Shown here piece after piece: positions 1 to 7,393 of a stretch of DNA of 64,000 nucleotides. This DNA comes from Occultella kanbiaonis. Its GTDB lineage: Bacteria > Actinomycetota > Actinomycetes > Actinomycetales > Beutenbergiaceae. Location of the stretch: the NCBI RefSeq assembly GCF_009708215.1, contig NZ_CP046175.1, forward strand, positions 372,001 through 436,000, read 5' to 3'. A model generated the notes under the pieces. That model made no database searches, was not told the origin of the DNA, and saw nothing but the letters and a program-made list of their open reading frames with translations. Both the position numbers and the translations under genes were made by a program. How positions within the stretch are numbered: the first letter of the stretch is position 1; each line of letters begins with the position of its first letter.

Positions 1-656
1 TCGTGGCCGGCGGGTGGGTCGTCCAGGACGCCGACCGGCGCTACCACCCGGGCCCGCGGCAGGACGGCATGGCGAGCCTGCGGCGACCCACCGCCGGCGG
101 TGGCCTGGACCCGGCGCGTCGCGACCTCACCCCGCACCTGCTGCGCCTGCGTGACGCGACCGGCCTGACCGTGCACCTGGCCGCGGTGCGGGACGGCGCT
201 CTGGTGTACGTCGCCAAGGTGGAGGCGCCCGGGTCCTACCTGCTCGGCTCCTACGTGGGCCTCGGGCTCGAGCTGCACGCGACCGCCATCGGCAAGGCGT
301 ACCTGGCGACCATGGCGCCCGAGCGAGCAGTGCGGCTGCTCACCCAACGTCCGGTGCATGCCCGCACCCGGCACACGCTGATCTCCCGCGCTCGCCTCCT
401 GGTCGATCTGAGCCAGATCCGCGAGCGGGGCTGGGCGTTCGACAACGGGGAGAACGAGGAGGGCATCCGCTGCATCGGGGTGGCGCTGCGCGGCGCGGAC
501 GGTCAGGTCTGCGGCGGTGTGAGCGTGTCCGGCCCGGACGCTGCGCTGGAGCGGCCCACCATCGCCGCTCACGCGCGGGCGGTGGTCCGGGCGGGCGCCG
601 CCATCGGGAGTGCGCTGGCCGCGTCCGGACCTGACCCGGACGGTGTGTCGGACTGA
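1..656 (+). CDS. IclR-family transcriptional regulator, C-terminal effector domain (5' end cut by window)
   Basis: The reading frame is open from the window edge, so the N-terminal winged-helix DNA-binding domain lies outside; what remains (about 217 residues) is the IclR ligand-binding domain. Seen: the stretch ATGLTVHLAAVRDGALVYVA, the LHATAIGKAYLA segment, and the late GWAFDNGENEEGIRCIGVAL block followed by VSGP, all hallmark positions of IclR effector domains. IclR proteins bind small metabolites, often aromatic acids or sugars, and usually control adjacent catabolic genes. Its 3' end overlaps the convergent esterase gene by 88 bp. The neighbouring esterase/SGNH/beta-helix genes suggest a role in sensing a plant-glycan breakdown product, which is inference. 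The GTG at position 3 is unlikely to be the true start. Confidence 0.9.
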   Translation, partial: VAGGWVVQDADRRYHPGPRQDGMASLRRPTAGGGLDPARRDLTPHLLRLRDATGLTVHLAAVRDGALVYVAKVEAPGSYLLGSYVGLGLELHATAIGKAYLATMAPERAVRLLTQRPVHARTRHTLISRARLLVDLSQIRERGWAFDNGENEEGIRCIGVALRGADGQVCGGVSVSGPDAALERPTIAAHARAVVRAGAAIGSALAASGPDPDGVSD

Positions 657-1630
657 GCGGTCGGGCGGCCGAGGGTCTCGGCCAGGGCGGCCAACGTGCG
701 CGGGACGCCGTACGGGCCACCGCCCTCGTGACCGTTGTAGTGGTACACCGCGATGTCCCTCGGGCCGGCGTACCGGTGATAGGCCGCATAGACGGTGGAC
801 GGCGGGCAGATGTTGTCCATCAACGCCACCGAGAACCAGGCGGGACAGGAAGCACGGGCGGCGAAGTTCACGCCGTCGAGATAGGAGAGGGTGCGCATCG
901 CCGCGTCGACGCTGTCCCGGTGCCCGCTCAGCCAGCGCCGGATCTCCGCATAGGGACCGTTGTCGGTGATCGTGGACGCACGCCGGTAGTGACACATGAA
1001 CGGCACGTCCACGATCGCGGCAGACAGGTCGTCCCGAAGGCCGGCCACCGCGAGGGCGAGCCCGCCGCCCTGGCTGCCACCGAGCACGGCGACCCTGCTC
1101 CCGTCGACCTCCGGCGCACCCTTCAGGGCGTCGACGGCCCGCACGGCATCGGTGATCAGGCGGCGATAGAAGTGGCGCTCGGGGTCCTCGATGCCGTTCG
1201 TCAGGAAGCCCGGTGCGGACGACCCGTGGCCCTCCGGGTTGAGGTCCGGGGTGTGCGCGACTGTCTTGCCGCCGCCGCCCTGACCCCGGTTGTCCATGAT
1301 CAGGTGGGCGTACCCGGCGGCGCTCCAGGTGAGCCATTCGAACGGGATGCCGCGCCCACCGTTGTAGCCGATGTACTGCACGATGCCGGGCAGCCGGCCG
1401 GTCCGGTGCCGGGGCAGCAGCAGCCAGGCCTTGATCGGCTGGCCCGCGTAGCCGGGGAACGTCACGTCGAACACGTCCACCGTGCTCAGGCCGACGTCGA
1501 CCCGCTCATAGCCGGCCACGCCCGCCGGGGAGTCGGCGAGGGTGCGCGCCCAGAACGCGTCGAAGTCTCCTGGCTCCTCGGGGGTTGGGCGATACTCGGC
1601 CAGGTGGTCGAGGGACATGTCGACGTACAT
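569..1630 (-). CDS. Acetyl-xylan esterase / cephalosporin-C deacetylase family hydrolase (AXE1)
   Basis: A 353-residue alpha/beta hydrolase of the AXE1 family, which removes acetyl groups from xylo-oligosaccharides and related esters. Seen: the N-terminal lid-like segment (DFDAFWARTLAD), the MDNRGQGGG oxyanion-hole region, nucleophile elbow GGSQGGG with Ser186, acidic residue in the MDNICPP block and catalytic His in GHEGGG. There is no signal peptide, so it probably acts in the cytoplasm on imported acetylated oligosaccharides. The family is usually about 320 residues; the last ~30 residues here are a Ser/Pro/Ala-rich tail, and that tail is the part overlapping the IclR gene end. ATG at 1630 is taken as start; Met5 (1618) is an alternative. 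It follows the SGNH esterase gene by 53 bp and is probably co-transcribed. Confidence 0.9.
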   Translation of the reverse strand: MYVDMSLDHLAEYRPTPEEPGDFDAFWARTLADSPAGVAGYERVDVGLSTVDVFDVTFPGYAGQPIKAWLLLPRHRTGRLPGIVQYIGYNGGRGIPFEWLTWSAAGYAHLIMDNRGQGGGGKTVAHTPDLNPEGHGSSAPGFLTNGIEDPERHFYRRLITDAVRAVDALKGAPEVDGSRVAVLGGSQGGGLALAVAGLRDDLSAAIVDVPFMCHYRRASTITDNGPYAEIRRWLSGHRDSVDAAMRTLSYLDGVNFAARASCPAWFSVALMDNICPPSTVYAAYHRYAGPRDIAVYHYNGHEGGGPYGVPRTLAALAETLGRPTAQSDTPSGSGPDAASALPMAAPARTTARA

Positions 1631-1683
1631 CGTTCTCGCTTCTCGTGTTCGTGGTGGTCGTGACTGCTCTGCGTGGACCGCGC

Positions 1684-2970
1684 TCAGCGCAGCTCGCGCA
1701 GCGGCACCGCATCCGCGAGAGCCTGGGCGCCCGCGTCGTTCGGGTGCAGCCCGTCGCCACTGTCGTAGGCCGGCAACAGCCGCTGGGGCCGGGCCGGGTC
1801 GCGCACGGCCTCGTCGAAGTCGGCGACCGCGTCGAAGAGGCCGCCGAGGATGCCCGCGTTGACCCTGGCGCGTACCTGCTCCAGCTCCGGGGTGTACCGC
1901 TGCCAGCCCTCGAACGGTGTCACGGTCGCGCCGAGGACACGCAGGCCCTGGTCGCGCGCGCGGCGAACGATCTGGTCGAGGCCCGCCAGGATCACCGAGG
2001 CCTCGAGCTGGCTCGGCGGCTGCTGGATGTCGTTGATGCCGAGGTGCACCAGCAAGGTGGACAGGCCCGGCAGCCCGAACACGTCCCGGTCCAGACGCGC
2101 CTGGCCGCTCACCCCGAACCGGGCATCGTCGAGGAGCACCCGGTTCCCGCTGATGCCGAGGTTCGCGACCGCCGGCATGCGCTGCCGGTCACCGGGCCGC
2201 CCGGCCGGGACGCGGCCGGCGAGCAGGTCGGGCCAGCGTGAGTTCGCGTCCGTGGTGGTGCCGACCCCCTCGGCGATCGAGTCGCCGAGCACTGCCACGA
2301 CCGCACGACCCCGCGCGGGCACGTCCAGCCCGGTGACCAGGTACGACGCGGTGCCGCTGGGGACGAACGCCGCGCCCGGATCGAGGACCCGGTCACCGGG
2401 CGCCGCGTAGCCGGTCGCATGCACGTTGCGGTGGAAACTCACCGGACCGGTCGGTCCCGCGAGGTAGACGCTGACCACCACGTCGCCGCCGTCGTCCGCC
2501 TGCCACGGTCGGGGACCGCCCGGCGCCGGCCGGACCACCGGGTCGCTGACGAGCGTGGCGCCGGCGGCGAGCAGCCCGGTCGGTGACCCGCCGAACGTGA
2601 CCGCCGCGCTCGTGCCGGTGTCGATGTGCGCCCCGCCGGTGCCGAACGCCACCGATACCGGACCGATCAGGACCGGGTCGGCCCCGAACGGATTGCCGAA
2701 CCGCAGCCGCACCTGGCCGCCGGCGCTCAGCCGCAGCACCTGCCGCACCGTGGTGTCGGTGAATCCAACGCTCGCCACCGGGTCCGCACCGGTGGGCGCG
2801 ACCGGCGCCGTCGCCCAGCTCGCCGCCCAGCCCGCGCCACCGGCTCCCGGGTCGCTGCGCACCTCGGCGGTGGCCCCGGCCGCCGTGGGCGCCCCCGCCG
2901 CGCGAGTCGGGCGGGCGGCCAGGCCCACCAGCGCACCGGCTCCGCCGAGCAGCGCCCGCCGGCTCAGCAC
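1684..2970 (-). CDS. Tat-exported SGNH/GDSL-type esterase
   Basis: Secreted SGNH hydrolase of about 428 residues if translated from GTG 2970. Seen: a twin-arginine signal at the very N-terminus (LSRRALLGGAG then hydrophobic, ending near TRAAGA), a beta-rich N-terminal half, then block I VLGDSIAEG (Ser about 231), block III HLGINDI (Gly/Asn) and block V DGLHPND (Asp/His), giving the Ser-Asp-His set. The family deacetylates polysaccharides such as pectin or xylan; with the AXE1 esterase downstream and the beta-helix protein divergent, extracellular de-esterification of a plant polymer is likely (inference). The start is uncertain: no Shine-Dalgarno precedes GTG 2970, and GTG 3045 is an in-frame alternative adding 25 residues encoded by 24-bp repeats. 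A short upstream frame with a strong ribosome site ends overlapping 2970, so translational coupling is possible. Confidence 0.8.
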   Translation of the reverse strand: MLSRRALLGGAGALVGLAARPTRAAGAPTAAGATAEVRSDPGAGGAGWAASWATAPVAPTGADPVASVGFTDTTVRQVLRLSAGGQVRLRFGNPFGADPVLIGPVSVAFGTGGAHIDTGTSAAVTFGGSPTGLLAAGATLVSDPVVRPAPGGPRPWQADDGGDVVVSVYLAGPTGPVSFHRNVHATGYAAPGDRVLDPGAAFVPSGTASYLVTGLDVPARGRAVVAVLGDSIAEGVGTTTDANSRWPDLLAGRVPAGRPGDRQRMPAVANLGISGNRVLLDDARFGVSGQARLDRDVFGLPGLSTLLVHLGINDIQQPPSQLEASVILAGLDQIVRRARDQGLRVLGATVTPFEGWQRYTPELEQVRARVNAGILGGLFDAVADFDEAVRDPARPQRLLPAYDSGDGLHPNDAGAQALADAVPLRELR

Positions 2971-3089
2971 GCGAGCGGCCGGTGTGGGCCGTCGTGCTTC
3001 GCACGCCTTCGTGATGGGTGCGGCGCGCGCCCTCGTGATGGGCACGGCGCACGCCCTCGTGATGGGCGTGGCGCAGGTCCGCTCGTCAT
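2964..3089 (-). CDS. Possible 41-residue leader ORF overlapping the SGNH esterase start
   Basis: ATG 3089 is preceded by GAGAGGGAGACCG, the best ribosome-binding site in this intergenic stretch, yet its frame is not that of the esterase. It encodes a basic, Pro/Arg/Ser-rich peptide built from three 8-residue repeats and stops at TGA 2966-2964, overlapping the proposed GTG start at 2970. This could be a leader peptide coupling translation to the esterase, or the remnant of a start displaced by repeat expansion or a frameshift. No homologue is recognised and the peptide composition looks random, so it may not be functional as a protein. Confidence 0.3.
   Translation of the reverse strand: MTSGPAPRPSRGRAPCPSRGRAPHPSRRRAKHDGPHRPLAC
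3004..3075. repeat. Three 24-bp direct repeats between divergent secreted-enzyme genes
   Basis: Three head-to-tail copies of a 24-bp unit (3004-3027, 3028-3051, 3052-3075) sharing the core CTCGTGATGGGC or a one-base variant of it. Because 24 is divisible by three they keep every reading frame open. They fall between the strong ribosome site at 3089 and the esterase start, and may be responsible for the start ambiguity there. Confidence 0.85.
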
Positions 3090-3181
3090 CGGTCTCCCTC
3101 TCGCAACGGCGCCGGCCGCGATGCCCGCGCCGGTGCCATGATGCAGCGGACGCTACGGCCGGGCGCCAGCGCGGACAAGAC

Positions 3182-3228
3182 GTTTCCATTGGCCGGAAAC
3201 CGGCCGGCTTTCCGTCAGCAGGGAAAGC
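3182..3228. promoter_or_regulatory. Two adjacent inverted repeats upstream of the beta-helix gene (putative operators)
   Basis: GTTTCC (3182-3187) pairs with GGAAAC (3195-3200), and GCTTTCC (3207-3213) pairs with GGAAAGC (3222-3228). Their centres are about 26 bp apart, two to three helical turns. The second arm runs into AAAGCGTTGAC, where GAAAGCGTT resembles one half of LacI-type sugar operators and TTGACG could be a -35 element. The region separates the divergent SGNH and beta-helix genes, so a sugar-responsive repressor controlling both is a reasonable inference. No cognate regulator can be identified from the window alone. Confidence 0.45.
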
Positions 3229-3265
3229 GTTGACGCGGGCCCCCGGGGCCGCTTGCGTCGTCACC

Positions 3266-5227
3266 ATGGATCTCACCCGAACCACCGGACGACGCCGTCC
3301 GGGACCCACCCGAACCCTGGCGATCGTCGTGAGCGCGGTCCTGGCCGGGACCGTCGCGACGGCGCTCCCGGCGGTGGCCGAGGTGGCCCCCGCCCACCAC
3401 GAGGTCGTGAGCGTCACGGCGTCCGGAAGCGACGGCAACCTCCCCGAGAACGCGGTCGACGGGGATCCGACCACCCGTTGGTCCGCGCAGACGATCGACG
3501 GCGGCGAACCCCAGTGGCTCACCATCGACCTCGGGGCGGCGCACCAGGTCGGCTACCTCGGCATCGCCTGGCACCAGGGCGATCAGCGCGAGTCCTACTT
3601 CGACATCGAGGTCTCGGTCGACGGCCAGACGTGGACGGCAGCGACGACCGGGCGCGCAAGCTCCGGGGCCTCGCTGAACTTCGAGCCCGTGGAACTGGGG
3701 GTGGCGCCCGAGACCGGGCTCGCTGCCCGGTACCTGCGCTACGTCGGGCACGGCAACTCCGCGAGCGGCTGGAACAGTGTGACCGAGCTCCGGGCGTACC
3801 TGCCGAACCCCGACGGCGCCGTCGTGGACGATCTCTCCGACCTGCTGCCCGGCCCCGATCCGGACGCGGAGCCGTGGACGGCGCCCGGTCTGGTGACGCC
3901 GGACGGCACCCCGCACGAGGTCGCCGAACCCGCACCAGCGACCGGCGCCACGCTCGACGTGCGCGACTACGGGGCCGACCCGTCCCCCGACACCGGTGAC
4001 GACGCCGTCGCCCTCCGTGCCGCGATCGCGGCGGCCGCGCCCGGGGACACCGTGCTCCTGCCGCCGGGGACGTACGACCTGGTCAGCACCGACCCCGCCG
4101 ACCCCACCACCCATGTGGTGCTGCGCTCCGGGGTGCACCTGATCGGGTCCGGCGCCGACGTCACCATCCTGCGCTCCGCGCTCACCGAGGAGACCTCCGC
4201 CGGGAAGGTGCTGCGCGGCTACGGGATCCACGACGTCGTGATCGCCGGCCTGACCATCACCTCGACCTTCGACGGACCGTTCAGCGACGACCCGAACGAC
4301 AACTCCATCGGCGGCGGCCCCACCTACGGGATCTACCTCGCCCACCAGGGGCCGAACGGCAGCGAACGGGTACTGGTCGAGAACGTCACCGTCGAGCGCT
4401 TCCAGCGGATCGCGATCCGGATCGAACGCAGCAGGGACGTGATCGTCCGCGGCAGCCACTTCGCGAACGCGACCTCCGTGGGCGGCGGCGGCGCCGGGTA
4501 CGGCATCGCGATCCAGGGCGCCCCGGGCGAGGACCGGTATGCCTATGCCGACGACTCCCGGCACAACCTGATCACCGGCAACACCTTCGACGGCACGTAT
4601 CTCAGGCACGCGATCCTGCTGCAGTACTACACCCACAACAACCTGATCAGCGGGAACACGATCACCGGCGGCGTGCTCGACGCGATCGACCTGCACGGCG
4701 AGGACGAGTACCTCAACGAGATCAGCCGGAACACGGTCACCGGTGGCAGGGCGGCGGGCATCGCCCTCGGCAACACCGGCGGTGGCGCCACCCAGCACGA
4801 CGCCTCCGGGCCGGGCAACTGGGTCCACCACAACATCCTGCGGGGCAACCGGGAGGCCGTGATCGTGATGCTCGGCTCGCCGACGACCCTGATCGAGCAC
4901 AACGTCATCGTCGCGGGCCAGTTCGCGCCGGCACGCTCCGGGATCGAGCTGCGCAACGCGCCGGGGACCGTGGTCCGGGCCAACATCATCACCGGGAACC
5001 GGGCCGAGGGATTCTGGGGGATCCGACTGGTCCCGGACCCGGGCGACGACGGTCACGCCGCCGGTGACCCCACCGACGTGCTGATCGAGGCCAATGTCGT
5101 GACCGGGAACGCGAACGGAGTCCGTATCGACGCCGGCACCGGGATCGAGCTGCGGGCCAACGTGATCGCCGGCAACCGTGGCGAGGACCTGCTCGTCGCC
5201 GATGGCGCGGAGGTGATCGGCGGCTGA
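3266..5227 (+). CDS. Secreted F5/8 type C (CBM32-like) plus right-handed beta-helix protein, probable polysaccharide lyase/hydrolase
   Basis: A 653-residue secreted protein. Seen: Sec-type signal (hydrophobic stretch LAIVVSAVLAGTVATALPAVA about residues 18-39), then a discoidin/F5-8C carbohydrate-binding module about residues 45-185 (NAVDGDPTTRWSA, PQWLTIDLGA, RYLRYVGHG), a Pro/Asp-rich linker, and a pectin-lyase-like parallel beta-helix about 225-653 opening with DVRDYGADPSPDTGDDAVAL and carrying many ISGNTITGG/ITGNRAEG coils typical of NosD/PbH1 repeats. Such folds serve pectate lyases, polygalacturonases and epimerases; I cannot assign the catalytic class. ATG 3266 is chosen because the signal peptide begins there, although the frame is open further upstream. 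Divergent from the SGNH and AXE1 esterases, it fits a pectin-type degradation locus. Confidence 0.85.
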   Translation: MDLTRTTGRRRPGPTRTLAIVVSAVLAGTVATALPAVAEVAPAHHEVVSVTASGSDGNLPENAVDGDPTTRWSAQTIDGGEPQWLTIDLGAAHQVGYLGIAWHQGDQRESYFDIEVSVDGQTWTAATTGRASSGASLNFEPVELGVAPETGLAARYLRYVGHGNSASGWNSVTELRAYLPNPDGAVVDDLSDLLPGPDPDAEPWTAPGLVTPDGTPHEVAEPAPATGATLDVRDYGADPSPDTGDDAVALRAAIAAAAPGDTVLLPPGTYDLVSTDPADPTTHVVLRSGVHLIGSGADVTILRSALTEETSAGKVLRGYGIHDVVIAGLTITSTFDGPFSDDPNDNSIGGGPTYGIYLAHQGPNGSERVLVENVTVERFQRIAIRIERSRDVIVRGSHFANATSVGGGGAGYGIAIQGAPGEDRYAYADDSRHNLITGNTFDGTYLRHAILLQYYTHNNLISGNTITGGVLDAIDLHGEDEYLNEISRNTVTGGRAAGIALGNTGGGATQHDASGPGNWVHHNILRGNREAVIVMLGSPTTLIEHNVIVAGQFAPARSGIELRNAPGTVVRANIITGNRAEGFWGIRLVPDPGDDGHAAGDPTDVLIEANVVTGNANGVRIDAGTGIELRANVIAGNRGEDLLVADGAEVIGG

Positions 5228-5283
5228 GGCACTCGGTGCGCCGACCGTCGGTCGAGACCAGCCGGTCGCGCCCGAGAGTGGTG

Positions 5284-5307
5284 GCCGGTCCGAGGGAGTG
5301 GACCGGC
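5284..5307. terminator. Hairpin between convergent genes (probable terminator)
   Basis: GCCGGTCC (5284-5291) and GGACCGGC (5300-5307) form a perfect 8-bp stem with an 8-nt loop, between the stop of the beta-helix gene and the stop of the convergent DUF1772 gene. No U-tract follows, as is common in actinobacteria; it could act in both directions. Confidence 0.6.
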
Positions 5308-5314
5308 TGCCCTC

Positions 5315-5761
5315 TCAGGCGGCGACCGCGACGGTCAGCAGCGTGAACGCGGCGACGATGATGGCGACGCGCAGGTAGTGCAGGGCGTCCCAGCGCCCCA
5401 CCTGTTCGCGCCAGTCGGCCGGCGCCGTCTCGGGCGTCCAGGTCTTCGACCGGTTGTTGATGGGTACCAGCAGGGTGATCGAGATGATCACACTCAGCGT
5501 CAGCAGGGCCGCGGCGATCCAGGCCGCGATGGCTGCCTCGGGCAGCAGCAGAGCCGTCGCGGCGGTGAGCAGGAGCGAACCGAAGTACCAGAACGGCATC
5601 AGCCGGCCGAGCATCCGACCACCGTCGGCTCGGGCGAGGAGCCCGGCGTTCTCCGGCAGCCGGTCGGTGATCGGGTTGATGACGAACGCCACCGATGCCT
5701 CGACCCCCACCATCAGTCCCGTGACCACCACTGCGACGACTGGCAACCAGTCCATGTCCAT
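5315..5761 (-). CDS. DUF1772 (anthrone-oxygenase-like) membrane protein
   Basis: A 148-residue protein with four predicted membrane segments: about 6-28, 55-75, 80-100 and 127-147. The spacing, the WxxR/RWDALHYLR motif before the last helix and the N-terminal VxGxxxGVE segment match DUF1772, a family that includes fungal anthrone oxygenases but is mostly uncharacterised in bacteria. ATG 5761 is the only sensible start, since it precedes the first helix directly. The divergent TetR gene and two palindromes in the 75-bp gap indicate that this gene is the repressor's target. Substrate unknown; a role in handling a small aromatic or toxic compound is only a guess. Confidence 0.8.
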   Translation of the reverse strand: MDMDWLPVVAVVVTGLMVGVEASVAFVINPITDRLPENAGLLARADGGRMLGRLMPFWYFGSLLLTAATALLLPEAAIAAWIAAALLTLSVIISITLLVPINNRSKTWTPETAPADWREQVGRWDALHYLRVAIIVAAFTLLTVAVAA

Positions 5762-5782
5762 CTCCTCTGTCCTGAACGAAAT

Positions 5783-5827
5783 CTAGCAGTGCTAGAAAAC
5801 GTAGCAGAAGAAATCTAGCGGCGCTAG
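5783..5827. promoter_or_regulatory. Pair of TetR-type operators in the divergent gap
   Basis: CTAGCAGTGCTAG (5783-5795) and CTAGCGGCGCTAG (5815-5827) are both perfect 6+1+6 palindromes, each preceded by AAT or AAAT. Their centres lie 32 bp apart, about three helical turns, so dimers would bind the same face of the DNA. They occupy the gap between the DUF1772 start (5761) and the TetR start (5837), the second ending only 9 bp before the TetR ATG, which predicts autorepression and control of the neighbour. Confidence 0.8.
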
Positions 5828-5836
5828 CATGGGCTG

Positions 5837-6427
5837 ATGACCACACCGGCAGCAGCGCACAAGGCACGTCGGCTCGCGGAGCGGGAGGCGCGGATCGTCG
5901 CCGCGGCCCGTGCGCTCGCCGAGGATCAGGGCTGGGAGGCCGTGACGACGCGTCGGCTCTCGGACGCGATCGGGTACAGCCAGCCCGTGCTCTACTCGCA
6001 CTTCCCCGAGGGAAGATCCCAGATCGTCACCGCCGTGGCACTCGACGGCATGGTCGAGCTCTCGGCGGCGATGGTCGCGGCGACCGCACCCGACGCGGCT
6101 CGGACCGGCGCGGAGGGAGTCCGCGCGCTCGTCACGTCCTACCTGGACTTCGCCGAGCGGCATCCGGCCACCTACGAGGCGATGTTCCGGCTGCCGATCG
6201 GTGTGCCGTTCGCGTCCGCGGAGACACCCCGCCCGCTGCGCGACGCGTTCGAGGCGATCGTCATCACCCTCCGCGGTCTCGACCGGCCGCCGGCCGACCT
6301 GGAGACGGCCGCGGAGGTGCTCTGGGGCGCCGTGCACGGCGTGGCCACCCTCCAACGGGCCGCGCGCTTCTCGCCCGGGAACGAGGGGCGACGCGTCGAC
6401 GAGCTCGTTCGCCACTTCGCGAACTGA
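5837..6427 (+). CDS. TetR/AcrR-family repressor
   Basis: A 196-residue regulator. Seen: an N-terminal TetR helix-turn-helix about residues 17-64 (IVAAARALAEDQGWEAVTTR, then LSDAIGYSQPVLYSHFP), followed by an all-helical ligand-binding domain (TYEAMFRLPIG, VLWGAVHGVATL) of the TetR_C_33-like type. Ligand unknown. There is no obvious Shine-Dalgarno site and the nearer operator ends 9 bp before the ATG, so the message may be leaderless. It very likely controls itself and the divergent DUF1772 gene through the two palindromes between them. Confidence 0.92.
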   Translation: MTTPAAAHKARRLAEREARIVAAARALAEDQGWEAVTTRRLSDAIGYSQPVLYSHFPEGRSQIVTAVALDGMVELSAAMVAATAPDAARTGAEGVRALVTSYLDFAERHPATYEAMFRLPIGVPFASAETPRPLRDAFEAIVITLRGLDRPPADLETAAEVLWGAVHGVATLQRAARFSPGNEGRRVDELVRHFAN

Positions 6428-6461
6428 CGCCGCGGACCGCCGGAGGTGAGAGTGGCACCGT

Positions 6462-6527
6462 GAGGAAGCACCTCGTGCCTGAAGCAGTCCATGGTCGTGG
6501 TCTGTCTCAGGCGGGCGGTACTTCCTC
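6462..6527. repeat. Stem-loop repeat element in convergent gap (copy 1)
   Basis: Outer arms GAGGAAGCACC (6462-6472) and GGTACTTCCTC (6517-6527) pair with one mismatch; inner arms GCCTGA (6477-6482) and TCAGGC (6507-6512) pair perfectly, leaving a symmetric 4x4 internal loop. The sequence resembles a second element at 42143-42225, which is also between convergent genes. It may be a REP-like dispersed repeat or a shared bidirectional terminator; it codes for nothing recognisable. Confidence 0.6.
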
Positions 6528-6565
6528 GGCGGGACCGGCGCCGGCGCCAGGGTGCGGCGCCGCCG

Positions 6566-7393
6566 TCAGCCCTTGATGCCGCTCGCGAACCCGATGATGA
6601 AGTACTTCTGCAGGAAGAAGTAGACGATCAGCAGCGGGATGATCGCGATCGCCATGCCCGCGAACAGCACTCCCCAGTCCGTGGCGAACTCGCCGCGGAA
6701 CGCGTAGATCGCCACCGGCAGCGTCTGCTGGCTGCTGCCGCCCACGTAGAGCAGCGGGGTGAGGAAGTCGTTCCAGGTGGTGATCCCGGTGAGGATCACG
6801 ACGGTGCCGGTGATCGGACGCAGCAGCGGGAACACGATCCTGCGGAACATCGTGACCGGACCGGCGCCGTCGACCCGCGCGGCCTCCTCGTACTCGCGGG
6901 GCAGCGCCCGGATGAACCCCGCGTACAGGAAGATCGTGAACGGGAGCTGGTGCCCGGCCTCGAACAGGATCAGAGCGGTCCAGGTGCCGAGCAGGTTCGC
7001 CGAGTTCATGAACTGGTACAGCGGCACCATGCCGAGCTGCAGCGGGATCATCAGCCCGACCAGGAACACCAGGTACGCCACGGTGCTGAGCCGGCTCAGC
7101 CGTCGGGCCAGCGTGTAGGCGGCCATGGAGCCGAAGCCGACCAGGATGAGCACGCTGAGGGCCACCACGATGATCGAGTTGAGGTACGCCTCGCCCAGAT
7201 CGCCGCGGTTCCAGGCGGTGGCGAAGTTGTCCAGGTGCAGCGTGGTCGGCAGTCCGAGCGGGTTCGAGGCGACCTCGGCCTGCGTCTTCATCGAGACCGT
7301 GAAGAACACGTAGAACGGGAAGATGAACGCGCACGCGACGAGGACCATGAGCGCCTCGCGGCCCAGCCGTGCCGCCCCGAACCGCCGGCTCAT
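6566..7393 (-). CDS. Carbohydrate ABC transporter permease (MalG/AraQ type)
   Basis: Inner-membrane permease of 275 residues for a sugar importer of the CUT1 class. Seen: six membrane segments, and the EAA loop about residues 170-190 (EYEEAARVDGAGPVTMFRRI) that docks the ATPase; the C-terminus KYFIIGFASGIKG is typical of MalG-type subunits. Start ATG 7393 overlaps the stop of the other permease by the ATGA motif, showing translational coupling. It is last in the operon IclR > oxidoreductase > binding protein > permease > permease. No ATP-binding subunit is encoded here; in actinobacteria such importers commonly share an MsiK-type ATPase. Confidence 0.95.
   Translation of the reverse strand: MSRRFGAARLGREALMVLVACAFIFPFYVFFTVSMKTQAEVASNPLGLPTTLHLDNFATAWNRGDLGEAYLNSIIVVALSVLILVGFGSMAAYTLARRLSRLSTVAYLVFLVGLMIPLQLGMVPLYQFMNSANLLGTWTALILFEAGHQLPFTIFLYAGFIRALPREYEEAARVDGAGPVTMFRRIVFPLLRPITGTVVILTGITTWNDFLTPLLYVGGSSQQTLPVAIYAFRGEFATDWGVLFAGMAIAIIPLLIVYFFLQKYFIIGFASGIKG

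Noticed and set aside
673-1630. Frameshift suspected in the esterase because of its overlap with the IclR gene
   Set aside because: All catalytic motifs are in one frame and the stop is clean; only a tail extension is needed to explain it.
3004-3075. 24-bp repeats considered as a CRISPR fragment
   Set aside because: No spacers between copies; simple tandem duplication.
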